DNA of 64,000 nt, from positions 59,974,371 through 60,038,370 of the forward strand of contig OY970831.1 in assembly GCA_963853835.1 (NCBI GenBank). The letters run 5' to 3'. Positions 13,301 through 23,875 of this stretch are shown piece after piece. The stretch is from Calendula officinalis. Lineage: Eukaryota; Streptophyta; Magnoliopsida; Asterales; Asteraceae. A program made the translations under genes and the position numbers. Each line of letters begins with the position of its first letter. Position 1 is the first letter of the stretch. The notes under the pieces are model-generated. The model did no database searches, was not told the DNA's origin, and saw only the letters and a program-made list of their open reading frames with translations.

Positions 13301-16300
13301 AACTTTTATTGTCAAAAGTTGGTTTCCTCGTTTAGCCAAAATACACACCCAAGGAAATATAAAACACTAAAAATAGGAAAACACACCCTAGGAAACATAA
13401 AACCGCAAAAATAGCAAAATTAGTCATATATGGTTTCCTCGGGTAGAAAAAATACACACCCAAGGAAACACAACCCTAAAAATTGGAAGATAATTTATAA
13501 TTGTCAGAGTTAGTTTCCTCGGGTGCACAACTACACACCATAGGAAACATAAAACCCTAAAAATAGGAAAATTAAACTTTTGTTGTCAAAAGTTGGTTTC
13601 CTCGGGTAGACAAAATACCCAACCAAGGAAACACAAATCCTAAAAATAGGAAAATTATTTATATTTGTCAGAGTTAGTTTCCTCGGGTGCACAACTACAC
13701 ACCCTAGGAAATATAAAACCCTAAAAATTGGAAAATTAAACTTTTATTGTCAAAAGTTGGTTTTCACGGGTAGACAAAATACATACCCAAGGAAACACAA
13801 ACGCTTAAAATAAGAAAATAATATATAATTGTCAAGGTTAGTTTTCCTCGGGTGCGCAACTACACACACTAGGAAACATAAAATCCTAAAAATAGGAAAA
13901 TTAAACTTTTATTGTCAAAAGTTGGTTTCCTCGGGTAGACAAAATACACACCCAAGGAAACACAAACCCTAAAAATAGGAAAATAATTTATAATTGTCAA
14001 GGTTAGTTTCCTCGGGTGCACAACTACACACTCTAGGAAATATAAAACCCTAAAAATAGGAAAATCAAACTTTTATTGTCAAAAGTTGGTTTCCTCGGTT
14101 AGCCAAAATATACACCCAAGGAAATATAGAACCCTAAAAATAGGAAAACACACCCTAGGAAACATAAAACCGCAAAAATAGCAAAATTAGTCATATATGG
14201 TATCCTCGGGTAGACAAAATACACCCCCAAGGAAACACAACCCTAAAAATTGGAAAATAATTTATAATTGTCAGAGTTAGTTTCCCCGGGTGCACAACTA
14301 CACACCATAGGAAACATAAAACCCTAAAAATAGGAAAATTAAACTTTTGTTGTCAAAAGTTGGTTTCCTCGGGTAGACAAAATACACACCCGAGGAAACA
14401 CAAACCCTAAAAATAGGAAAAATAATATATAATTGTCAAGGTTAGTTTCCTCGGTTGCACAACTACACACCCTAGGAAACATAATAACTTAAAAATAGGA
14501 AAATCAAACTTTTATTGTCAAAAGTTGGTTTCGTCGGGTAGCCAAAATACACAGCCAAGGAAACATAAAACCCTAAAAATAGGAAAACACGCCCTAGGAA
14601 ACATAAAACCCCAACAATAGGAAAATTAGTCATATATGGTTTTTCGGGAAGACAAAATATACATTGAAGGAAACACAAACCCTTAAAATAGGAAACTAAT
14701 TTGTAATTGTCGGAGTTAGTTTCCCCGGGTGCACAACTACACACCCTAGGAAACATAAAACCTTAAAAATAGGAAATTAAACTTTTATTGTCAAAAGTTG
14801 GTTTCCTGGGTAGACAAAATACACACCCAAGGAAACACAAACGCTAAAAATAGGAAAATAATATATAATTGTCAAGGTCAGTTTTTCTCGGGTGCGCAAC
14901 TACACACCCTAGGAATCATAAAACCCTAAAAATAGGAAAATCAAACTTTTATTGTCAAAAGTTGGTTTCCTCGGGTAGCCAAAATACACACCCAAGGAAA
15001 CATAAAACCCTGAAAATAGGAAAACACACCCTAGGAAACATAAAACCTCAAAAATAGCAAAATTAGTCATATATGGTTTTCCTCGGGTACATAAAATACA
15101 CAACCATGGAAACACAAATCCTAAAAATAGAAAAATAATTTATAATTGTCAGAGTTAGTTTCCTCGGGTGCACAACTACACACCCTAGGAAACATAAAAC
15201 CCTTAAAATAGGAATTTAAACTTTTATTGTCAAAAGTTGGTTTCCTGGGTAGACAAAATACACACCCAAGGAAACACAAACGCTAAAAATAGGAAAATAA
15301 TATATAATGGTCAAGGTTAGTTTTCCTCGGGTGCGCAACTACACACCCTAGGAATCATAAAACCCTAAAAATAGGAAAATCAAACTTTTATTGTCAAAAG
15401 TTGGTTTCCTCGGGTAGCCAAAATACACACCCAAGGAAACATAAAACCGTGAAAATAGGAAAACATACCCTAGGAAACATAAAACCTCAAAAACAGAAAA
15501 ATTAGTCATATATGGTTTTCCTCGGGTAGACAAAATACACAACCAAGGAAACACAAATCCTAAAAATAGGAAAATTATTTATAATTGTCAGAGTTAGTTT
15601 CCTCGGGTGCACAACTACACACCCTAGGAAATATAAAACCCTAAAAATAGGAAAATTAAACTTTTATTGTCAAAAGTTGGTTTTCACGGGTAGACAAAAT
15701 ACATACCCAAGGAAACACAAACGCTTAAAATAAGAAAATAATATATAATTGTCAAGGTTAGTTTTCCTCGGGTGCGCAACTACACACACTAGGAAACATA
15801 AAATCCTAAAAATAGGAAAATTAAACTTTTATTGTCAAAAGTTGGTTTCCTCGGGTAGACAAAATACACACCCAAGGAAACACAAACCCTAAAAATAGGA
15901 AAATAATTTATAATTGTCAAGGTTAGTTTCCTCGGGTGCACAACTACACACTCTAGGAAATATAAAACCCTAAAAATAGGAAAATCAAACTTTTATTGTC
16001 AAAAGTTGGTTTCCTCGGTTAGCCAAAATACACACCCAAGGAAATATAAAACCCTAAAAATAGGAAAACACACCCTAGGAAACATAAAACCGCAAAAATA
16101 GCAAAATTAGTCATATATGGTTTCCTCGGGTAGACAAAATACACACCCAAGGAAACACAACCCTAAAAATTGGAAAATAATTTATAATTATCAGAGTCAG
16201 TTTCCTCGGGTGCACAACTACACACCATAGGAAACATAAAACCCTAAAAATAGGAAAATTAAACTTTTGTTGACAAAAGTTGGTTTCCTCGGGTAGACAA

Positions 16301-16921
16301 AATACACACACGAGGAAACACAAACCCTAAAAATAGGAAAAATAATATATAATTGTCAAGGTTACTTTCCTCGGTTGCACAACTACACACCCTAGGAAAC
16401 ATAATACCTTAAAAATAGGAAAATCAAACTTTTATTGTCAAAAGTTGGTTTCGTCGGGTAGCCAAAATACACAGCCAAGGAAACATAAAACCCTAAAAAT
16501 AGGAAAACACGCCCTAGGAAATATAAAACCCCAACAATAGGAAAATTAGTCATATATGGTTTTTCGGGTAGACAAAATATACATTGAAGGAAACACAAAC
16601 CCTAAAAATAGGAAACTAATTTGTAATTGTCGGAGTTAGTTTCCCCGGGTGCACAACTACACACCCTAGGAAACATAAAACCTTAAAAATAGGAAAATTA
16701 AACTTTTATTGTCAAAAGTTGGTTTCCTGGGTAGACAAAATACACACCCAAGGAAAAACAAACGCTAAAAATAGGAAAATAATATATAATTGTCAAGGTC
16801 AGTTTTTCTCGGGTGCGCAACTACACACCATAGGAATCATAAAACCCTAAAAATAGGAAAATCAAACTTTTATTGTCAAAAGTTGGTTACCTCGGGTAGC
16901 CAAAATACGCACCCAAGGAAA

Positions 16922-16926
16922 CATAA
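16922..16926. repeat. Target site duplication of CopA, left copy
   Basis: CATAA lies immediately before the 5' LTR and is repeated immediately after the 3' LTR at 28375-28379. Five bases is the usual length for copia integrase. Removing the element and one copy restores a continuous satellite monomer. Confidence 0.95.
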
Positions 16927-17436
16927 TGTTAAGGCAAAAAGCCTTGCCCCTTTGGATCTTAAGATAACAAAAACAACCTAGACTAGCTTTGATTAATATG
17001 TAGAATAATATAGCTAAGTTTAGGTCTGATACTGAGTGATCAGTATTGGAACTCAGTATCAGCACTCAGTATCAGATAGTGATACTGAGTACAAGGACTG
17101 AGTAGAAGGACTGAGTGATACTCAGTATAGTAACGGACTAAGATCAAATCCCTTGATCTTAGTCATTTTCCTTACTTAGTCCTTCGGTTACTCCTTTGCT
17201 CATCATGTAAGATCTCTATAACATTATAAATAGAGATCATCTTGCAAAGGAGTACTCACTTAATTCACACTTTAACATTTATATCTTGTAATTGATCAGT
17301 GGTATTGCTTTTCCGCAGCATACCACACTTAGTGGATTTGTACACCGACTCTAATACTGTGTGTTACACTTTGATTGTCTTTTGTGTAATCAATCCAATA
17401 AATTAACCAACTAAACCAGGGTGTTGTGACCTAACA
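16927..17436 (+). repeat. 5' LTR of CopA
   Basis: It starts TGTTAAGGCAAAAAGCC and ends GTGTTGTGACCTAACA (TG...CA). The 3' LTR copy is the same length with three substitutions: two in CACTTTAACATTT (around 17270-17280) and one in CCAATAAATT (around 17398). A dense cluster of TGATACTGAGT / ACTCAGTATCA in both orientations fills 17028-17115, in the presumed U3. Confidence 0.97.
17190..17253 (+). promoter_or_regulatory. LTR promoter: TATA box inside a large imperfect palindrome
   Basis: TATAAATAG at 17225-17233 is a good plant TATA box. It sits between the arms GATCTCTAT (17211-17219) and ATAGAGATC (17230-17238). These are enclosed by a second pair, ACTCCTTTGC (17190-17199) and GCAAAGGAGT (17244-17253). 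The same structure is in the 3' LTR and, inverted, in the LTR of CopB near 50311-50374. Transcription would start about 30 bases downstream, giving a U5 of roughly 170-180 bases. Confidence 0.75.
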
Positions 17437-17438
17437 AC

Positions 17439-17450
17439 TGGTATCAGAGC
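17439..17450 (+). other. Primer binding site of CopA (initiator tRNA-Met type)
   Basis: TGGTATCAGAGC lies two bases after the 5' LTR. It complements the 3' end of plant initiator methionine tRNA, the usual primer for copia elements. Confidence 0.92.
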
Positions 17451-17486
17451 AGGCTAAATAAACTCTTATTTAGTCGATCTATAACC

Positions 17487-17765
17487 ATGGCAGCCATTTC
17501 CTACATTTATCCCTCCAACACTCAAAAATCCAAAATGTCTACAATTGTTGCACCAATTATGTCTGGAAAGGGAGTTCCCATCTTTGATGGAAAAGACTTC
17601 CATCATTGGAAGCTCAAAGCTCAGTGGTATCTTGAATCTATTCACCATGAGATGCTCACTGTGCTAAATGATGGTCCCATCATTCCACAAACTGTGGAAC
17701 CTGTTGCTGCTACTGATGATGCTCCTGTGGGCATAAGATCTGTACCTAAACTAAAGCACAACTGA
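17487..17765 (+). pseudogene. gag, N-terminal part, cut off by a frameshift
   Basis: This is the start of Gag, the capsid protein of the element's cytoplasmic particle. ATG at 17487 is the first after the primer site and has good context (AACCATGG). The 92 residues include FDGKDFHHWKLKAQWYLES (about residues 33-51), the N-terminal aromatic-rich motif of plant copia Gag. The frame closes at TGA 17763-17765, while the rest of Gag continues in another frame from 17783. The change of frame is explained by loss of one base around 17763-17765. The downstream frame has no ATG early in the capsid domain, so the lesion probably abolishes normal Gag. Confidence 0.85.
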
Positions 17766-17782
17766 CTGATACTGACCGTCAG

Positions 17783-20107
17783 TTGTATGCTTTAGACTCC
17801 AGAGCTAAAGGGGTGATTGGTAATGCTGTTACCAAAGAGATACTTAATGCAATTATGAAATTGCCAACAGCAAAGGCTATGTGGGATAGTCTATCAGTCA
17901 CCTATGAAGGCACAGCAAAGGTGAAGCTGCAAAGAAAAAGCAACATGAGAAGGAAATATGAAAATTTCTTCTCAACTCCTAATGAAGACATCACCACTCT
18001 CTATAACAGGTTCAATACTGTTATCCATGATTTAATCAGTGAAGGCATTGTGAAAGAAGAAGGAGAACTTGTTCAAAAGTTCCTGGATAGTCTTCCTCAA
18101 CAATTTCTTGACATGACAAATTCTGTCAATGCTGCTAACAACATTGAGTCATACACTCTTCAAACTTTGTATGGTCTAATGTTGAATCATGAGGAGAATA
18201 ATGCTGCAAGACTGATCAACTGGAAGAAAACTGACAAGTCTTCCACTGGCATGGCTCTAGTTGTGCAACAGGCCTATACTGTGACTGAGCCAGATGAACC
18301 AGAAGTTGATCTTGCTGATGCTGAGGCAGAAGAGCTTGAAACTCAAATGGCTCTTATGTATATGAAGCTGGATCAGTTGAAGAAGAAAAGGCTTGGTGTT
18401 AGCTCTTCTAATACTGACCCAAGATCAGGTCTGTGCTATAGGTGTGGAAAGCCTGGACATATTGCTGCAAATTGTCATACCAAGTCTTCTGAGACTGACC
18501 AAAATGACAAGATTGCATACCGAGCAAAAAGGTATAGAGACAAATATGTCAAGCTGAAGAATTGGAGCAAGGGAAAGAGGGCAGAAGGGAATGGAGCACC
18601 TCATCAAGCACTTTACTCAGAAGCCTGGATGGATGAAGAGTTAAGTGATGATGAAGAAGAGATTGAGAATAAAGCCTTTATGGCTTTCACTGAAGATGAT
18701 TTGAAGAGCTCCTTTGAAAAGGATATCAAAGAGGCTGAGAGGATGAGTGTTCATACTGATTGGGATTCCACTCAGTTGTACAAGGTAAGTTCCTTTCAAA
18801 CTTATTCAGTGAATGAAAAAACCAAGATTTTTGAGTATATGCTTGTTGATCTTAAAACTTCTGTACAAAAAGAAAAAGCTTTAAAATTAACAATTAAAGA
18901 ACTTGAAAGGGTAAATAATGAAAACTTGGATAAATTAGCAAAATATAAAGATGTAGAACTAAACTTTTCAGATTTAAAAGACATTAACCAAAGATTAGCT
19001 GATAAAGCTCATTTACACAAACTTGAAAAAGAGAAATTTGAAAAACAGTGTAAATCTTGGGGAAATGCTTCAATAAAATTAAATAAATGTTTAAATGAAC
19101 AATTTCCAAAAAATGTGAGGGCTGCACTTGGTGTTGATCCTCAATTTAAAAACAGGAACAATTTAGCTGATTTATTTGAAGAGTTTTCTACTATGAACCC
19201 TATTAATTTTGTAAAAGCTAAAACTTTATGTGAAGTTGGATGTCAAACTGAGTCATATGATGAGGAAAATGAGATTTTAGAAAAACCTATTGGTCCTTCC
19301 ATCTGCTCAAAGTGCTATACTGAGCTACAAGAACTCAGTATTGAATTTCAAATAACAGAAATTTCTGATACCGAGTTACCAATAGTTCAGTATGACACTT
19401 CTGCTGTTCCACCTTTTGAATTATTATTTAATACAACAACTTTTGAATTATATAATGATAATAAGACAACTTCTATCTCACATGTTTCATCAAATACAGA
19501 AGTTGCAGGAACAGAAACATCATATACTGAGAAATCTAAAGAACCTGTTAAAGTTGTTTCTACAAAACATGATAAACAAAAACCAACTTTAACTAGATCC
19601 TTAGTTGGCAGAGACAAGAAGTCTACCACAAATAATATTAGAAAGACTTCTCTGCCAAATAAAAAGAAGCAACCAGATCCTCCATCTCCTAAACCAGTTA
19701 AAAACAATGTTAATACACCAATTAGAAATAACAAAATTAACATTTTAAAAACACTTGGTGATCAGGTCAAATCTTTAAGTAAACAATTTGCAAAACTTGT
19801 TCATACTGATCTACCAAAAGTGAAACATTTTTCTAAAATACCATATGAAAATATGTTTAGAAATAGACCTAGAAAATGTTATAGGTGTCATCATACTGGT
19901 CATAAGGGAGATGAATGCTGGACTGATCTCTCAAGTCCTAGGTACTCAGTACCAAAGAAAAGGAGAGAAACTAAGTCAGTATCACCAAAGAAAACTTCTA
20001 AAGTTACCCCCGAAGTGATACTGACCTCTCCACATAAAGAGATCAAGTCAAAATATGTTTATCCCACCAAAGGTCCCATTCAAAAATGGGTTCCTAAAAA
20101 GAACTAA
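17783..20107 (+). pseudogene. gag, main part: capsid domain, zinc knuckle, long coiled-coil extension, second zinc knuckle
   Basis: These 774 residues continue Gag. Residues 1-150 are the UBN2-type capsid domain (WDSLSVTYEGT, YNRFNTVIHDL). A CCHC knuckle lies at residues 218-231 (C218, C221, H226, C231), as expected for RNA binding. Residues about 350-430 are rich in K, E and L with heptad spacing, probably a coiled coil. A second CX2CX4HX4C knuckle is at 699-712. Base composition turns more AT-rich after about 18785, where AAG|GTAAGT is a perfect plant splice donor. Usual copia Gag ends near the first knuckle, so the 440-residue extension is unusual and recalls Sireviruses. It stops at TAA 20105-20107, out of frame with pol. 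The first few residues listed here need not be the real start, because the true start is at 17487. Confidence 0.85.
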
Positions 20108-20130
20108 CTCTTATTTTGTGTCTTGTGCAG
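18785..20130 (+). other. Candidate exitron (intron within gag coding sequence) joining gag to pol
   Basis: The donor AAG|GTAAGT sits exactly between codons of gag (exon ends 18784). The acceptor TGTCTTGTGCAG|GGTGAC ends at 20130, exactly between codons of pol. Removing the 1,346 nt would delete the coiled-coil extension, the second knuckle and the gag stop codon, and would join gag to protease in frame. This is inference. A frameshift or stop bypass, as in other copia elements, or a simple mutation could equally connect gag and pol. Confidence 0.4.
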
Positions 20131-20589
20131 GGTGACAGAAAGTGGTATTTAGATAGTGGCTGCTCAAGACACATGACAGGCAGTATGGAGTACCTTCTCA
20201 ATTATACTCCAGAGAAGGGTCCTTCTGTCAAGTTTGGAGATGACTCGGTGGGAAAGACAAGAGGTTATGGTGTGATCAAGGCAGGCAACATAACTTTTAA
20301 AAGAGTTGCCTATGTAGAGGGTCTAAAACACAATCTGCTCAGTGTCAGCCAGATGTGTGATGATGACAATGAAGCTCGATTCAGGAAGGTTGCAGGAATC
20401 ATCTACAATGATAAAGGCCAGCCTGTACTCATTGCTAGAAGAGAAAAAGACGTATATGTGGTCAACCTATCTGAAATAGACCCAACTATTCGAGTATGCC
20501 TGCTTTCTAAAGTCAAGCCAGAATTGCATTGGCTATGGCACAAGAAACTCTCTCACATCAACTTTAAAATATCAACGAGCTCAGTATGA
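20116..20589 (+). pseudogene. pol: aspartic protease and integrase zinc-finger start
   Basis: The frame encodes the retropepsin that cuts Gag-Pol. YLDSGCSRHMTG at residues 11-22 holds the catalytic D-S-G (D13). WHKKLSHINF near residue 141 starts the GAG_pre-integrase domain and supplies H142 and H147 of the HHCC zinc finger. There is no ATG at the start (the first codon of the open stretch is TTG), so it must be made as a fusion to Gag. The frame is lost just after HINF, where about one A is missing in TTTAAAATATC near 20570; integrase continues in the next frame from 20586. Confidence 0.88.
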
Positions 20590-21584
20590 AGAAACTAGTG
20601 AGAGGGTTGCCCACTATTACTTATTCAAAAGATAAGTTATGCTCAGCATGTGAAATGGGCAAGCATAAGAAGAGTTCATTCAAGTCTAAAGTCAATCATT
20701 CAATAAATGAACCTCTTACTATGATACATATGGATCTTTTTGGTCCCATTAGCACACCATCTTTGGCCAAAAAGATCTATACTCTAGTCTTAGTTGATGA
20801 ATTCTCAAGATACACTTGGGTCATCTTCCTAAAGACTAAATCAGATGCAACAACAGAAATCATTGCCTTTATAAAAAGAGAGGAACTACAAAAAGGCAAC
20901 AAGGTCAAGCAACTTAGAAGTGACCATTGTACTGAGTTTAAGAACTCAGTATTAGCTGATTTCTGTGAAGAAAAAGGAATCATTCAAAACTTCTCTGCAG
21001 CCTATACACCACAACAAAATGGTGTTGTAGAAAGAAAGAACAGAACACTAATTGAAGCTGCAAGAACTTTATTATGCCATGCTGGACTGGCACTGAGTTT
21101 CTGGGCTGAAGCTGTAAACTGTGCAAACTTCACTCAGAATAGAGCAACTATAGTCCAAAGACATCTGAAGACTCCATATGAGTTATACAATGGCAAGATT
21201 CCAAATGTGGAATATTTCCACATCTTTGGGAGTAAATGCTTTGTACTCAGTACAAAACAAAATCTAAATAAATTTGCTCCCAAAGCAAATGAAGGTGTGT
21301 TCATGGGCTACTCTCCACACTCTAAAGCTTTCAGAGTGTATATCATTTCAACCAAGATGATTGTAGAATCCATTCATGTCACATTCGATGAAGATCAGAA
21401 TGAGCATTCTACCTCAGCAAGTGAAGACATAAGTGGCATAGATATTCTATGCAATCCAGAACACTCCATTGCTGAACAGCCTAAGTTTCATCCACACTTT
21501 ATTCCTAATAAGTTTAAGGAAACTGATCAAGTTGAAACTCAGTATCACTCAAATGAGACTAATACTGAGGTTCCCATGACATAG
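20586..21584 (+). pseudogene. pol: integrase
   Basis: This copia integrase inserts the cDNA into the chromosome. C19 and C22 (CSACEMGKHKKS) finish the zinc finger begun in the previous frame. The catalytic triad is visible: D50 (MIHMDLFGP), D113 (LRSDHCTEF) and E149 (QQNGVVERKNRT), with the canonical 35 residues between D and E. The residue two after D113 is Cys, where most copia integrases have Gly, which may weaken the enzyme. The C-terminal region continues past the core. The frame ends at TAG 21582-21584; CopB has GAG at the matching codon, so the stop is a nonsense mutation and not the natural end. Confidence 0.88.
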
Positions 21585-22328
21585 GACCTCCATACTGAGT
21601 TTCCAACTAATGATCTGAACCACTCTATCTATGAAGAAGGTGAAACATCCAACACTTCACAAGAATCCACATCAACTCTGCAAAATGAAGATGAACAGCA
21701 ACCTGCACTGTCTAATACTGATCAGAATTCCACTCAGTATCAGACAGACAACACACCAAATCAATATGATATTGTTGATCCAATTTCAAATGCTCCCTTA
21801 GGAAACAATTTAAGGGAACACAGAGACCATCCACACTCCAACATTATTGGTCCTATTGAAGAAGGTGTCCAAACAAGAAGAAAATTAGAATTTCCAACCC
21901 AAGCAACTGCAAATTTTTGTTTCTTCTCAAGTTTCTTATCTACCATTGAACCAAAGAAAGCTGATGAAGCTTTACTAGATGAAGATTGGGTAGAAGCTAT
22001 GCAAGAAGAGCTCACAGAGTTTGAGAGAAACAAAGTTTGGAACTTAGTGCCACCTCCTTCTGGCAAAACTATCATTGGTACTAAGTGGGTATTCAGAAAC
22101 AAGATGGACAAGGATGGTGTTGTCATCAGAAACAAAGCAAGGTTAGTTGCTCAAGGTTACAGGCAAGAAGAAGGCATTGACTATGATGAAACTTTTGCAC
22201 CAGTTGCAAGAATTGAAGCTATTAGGTTGTATCTTGCATATGCAGCCTTTAAGAATTTCAAAGTTTATCAGATTGATGTCAAAAGTGCTTTTCTAAATGG
22301 AAAACTACAAGAAGAAGTTTATGCTTGA
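21585..22328 (+). pseudogene. pol: integrase-RT linker and N-terminal half of reverse transcriptase
   Basis: The reading frame is the same as in the integrase segment and follows directly after its TAG. A linker rich in S, T, N and Q is followed by the RVT_2 domain: WVEAMQEELTEFERNKVW (from about 21990), GTKWVFRNK, ARLVAQGY, DYDETFAPVAR and YQIDVKSAFLNG, which holds the first catalytic Asp. At about 22321 the sequence jumps from the codons for EEVY to those for LDKALYG. CopB keeps 53 extra bases here (about 61718-61770), so CopA has a 53 bp deletion. It removes the conserved QPPGF segment and shifts the frame, ending it at 22328. Confidence 0.87.
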
Positions 22329-22944
22329 TAAAGCTCTATATGGGCTCAAACAAGCTCCAAGAGCCTGGTATGACACCTTGTGTGAGTATCTTATTGAAAA
22401 TAAATTTACAAGAGGTAAAATTGATAAAACATTATTTTCAAAAAGGAAAGGTTCTGACATCTTACTCATTCAGATATATGTAGATGATATTATCTTTGGT
22501 TCCACTGACAAGTCAATGTGTGACTGGTTTGCTAAGATAATGTCAACTCAGTATCAGATGAGTATGATGGGAGAACTTACTTACTTTCTTGGTTTACAAG
22601 TTGAACAAAAGCCTGATGGCACTTTTATAAATCAAAGTAAGTATGTGCATGACATGTTAAAGAAATACAAATTTGAAAATTTATCTTCTATGCACACTCC
22701 TATGGGTACTCAGGATAAGATAAGTAAGGATGAAACTGGTAAACCAGTATGTCAATCCACATACCGAGGTATGATTGGTTCTTTACTTTACTTAACTGCT
22801 AGTAGGCCTGATATCATGTTTGCCACATGTTTGTGTGCTCGGTATCAGACTGATCCTAAAGAATCACATATGAAAGCAGTTAAGCGCATCTTTAGATATC
22901 TTACAGGTACTCCTAACCTGGGTCTTTGGTATCCCAAAGACTAA
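22324..22944 (+). pseudogene. pol: C-terminal half of reverse transcriptase
   Basis: The frame resumes after the 53 bp deletion. LYGLKQAPRAWYD and YVDDIIFGS (Asp-Asp of the polymerase site, about 22477-22488) are the palm motifs of copia RT. GELTYFLGLQVEQ, QSKYVHDMLKKY, YRGMIGSLLYLTASRPDI and HMKAVKRIFRYLTGT follow in the normal order. The stop TAA at 22942-22944 lies in a codon that is TCA in CopB (antisense, about 51143), so it is a nonsense mutation between RT and RNase H. An open frame can be drawn from 22297, but its first nine codons overlap the previous segment out of frame. Confidence 0.88.
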
Positions 22945-23418
22945 AACTTTGACCTTGAAGGGTACACAGATGCAGATTTTGCAGGTTGTAGATTGGACAG
23001 AAAGAGCACAAGTGGAGGATGTCAATTCCTAGGTGGAAGACTAGTTGGCTGGTCATCCAAGAAGCAAAATTCGGTAGCAACTTCCACAGCAGAAGCAGAA
23101 TATGTTGCTGCAGGAAGTTGTTGTGCTCAATTATTATGGATGCAGTATCAACTCTTAGACTATGGGTTCAACTTTCATAAGACTCCCATTCATTGTGATA
23201 ACAAGAGTGCTATTGCTATCACAGAGAACCCAGTCTATCACTCCAAAACCAAGCACACTGATATCAGACACCACTTTATTCGAGATAATGTGGAAAAAGG
23301 TAAGGTTGAGGTAGATTATGTACCAACAGATGCACAATTGGCCGATGTGTTTACTAAACCTCTCCCTGAGGAAAGGTTTATGTATTTACTAGGGCAATTA
23401 GGTATGTTGAATCCTTAA
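22945..23418 (+). pseudogene. pol: RNase H
   Basis: This domain degrades the RNA strand of the RNA-DNA hybrid. GYTDADFAG just after the internal stop, STAEAEYVAA and HCDNKSAI carry the acidic active-site residues, and KHTDIRHHFIRD with the closing KPLPEERFMYLLGQLGML is the typical copia RNase H tail. The frame equals that of the preceding RT segment. TAA at 23416-23418 is the natural end of pol. Confidence 0.9.
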
Positions 23419-23875
23419 TCTTTCTTAATTTTCTTTAAAACTGAGCGCTCAGTATCACTCCTTTTGATATTGACCACTCAGTATCACTAGTCTGTTATCA
23501 TCAAAATTTAAAATTTTTATTTTTTTTTAATTTCAAAAGTAAATTAATTGTTTTTATATTTTTTTCAAATTTTTTTAAAATTTTTTTTTCACTCAGAATT
23601 GGGGTATTACGGCGCTCAAACCGACCTTAATCCTTATACTGCTCAAACGGTAACCTTTCTTAATAAGAAAGTTACCGTTGGCAGAGGATAAGGCAGTCAA
23701 ATCAGCCGTTTTTACTTCCCAATACCTTAATTATGTTTCAAATCTTCTATAAATAACCGTTTATTTTTACTTCAATTTTTTTAACTGTTATTTCTTTCTT
23801 TCATTTTCAATTCTCTCTGCGATTAACGATTTCACTTTCTCTTAGCAAGCAAATTCTTTCAAATCAAAATCACAG
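23419..23875 (+). promoter_or_regulatory. Region between pol and the third gene: probable internal promoter and leader
   Basis: There is no coding here. 23510-23590 is T/A-rich. 23646-23679 is a strong hairpin, AACGGTAACCTTTCTT facing AAGAAAGTTACCGTT with one bulged C. Four AACGG/CCGTT cores (the type bound by MYB factors) occur between about 23646 and 23760. TATAAATAA at 23748-23755 is a good TATA box, 121-128 bases before the ATG of the third gene. The following leader is rich in T and C, as in plant 5' UTRs. Together this looks like a stand-alone Pol II promoter; that function is inferred. Confidence 0.6.

Larger units (their letters stand above)
1..16926. repeat. Subtelomeric satellite array A
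   Basis: The stretch is wholly tandem repeats with no gene. Two main monomers alternate: one of about 83 bp with the core TTTCCTCGGGTGCACAACTA and tail TTGTCAAAAGTTGG, and one of about 81 bp with the core TTTCCTCGGGTAGACAAAAT and tail TTGTCAAGGTTAG or TTGTCAGAGTTAG. A third, about 111 bp, starts TTTCCTCGGGTAGCCAAAAT and ends TTAGTCATATATGG; it looks like a fusion of two monomers that lost the middle. Each monomer carries a dyad (GTTTCCTCGGGT facing ACCCAAGGAAAC or ACCCTAGGAAAC) and usually AAACCCTAAAAATAGG. Short open frames of about 60-90 aa recur on both strands only because the repeat recurs; they are not genes. The position next to a telomere makes it subtelomeric. Confidence 0.95.

Noticed and set aside
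46..16598. Dozens of open frames of 60-96 codons on both strands (HPRKHKTLKIGK-like and PRKPTFDNKSLIFLFLGFY-like)
   Set aside because: They recur with the satellite monomer, on both strands, and are broken by monomer variants; there is no promoter, consistent start or protein domain. The basic and hydrophobic looks follow from AAA/TTT-rich DNA.
1..16926. CRISPR-like regular repeats
   Set aside because: Monomers are contiguous and related along their full length, with no unique spacers, and the context is a plant telomere.
19387..19743. Antisense open frame of 118 codons within gag
   Set aside because: Shadow of the gag frame; the sense strand has zinc knuckle and Gag context.
21761..22135. 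Antisense open frame of 124 codons within pol, repeated at 61960-62250
   Set aside because: Shadow of the reverse transcriptase frame, whose motifs are clear on the sense strand.
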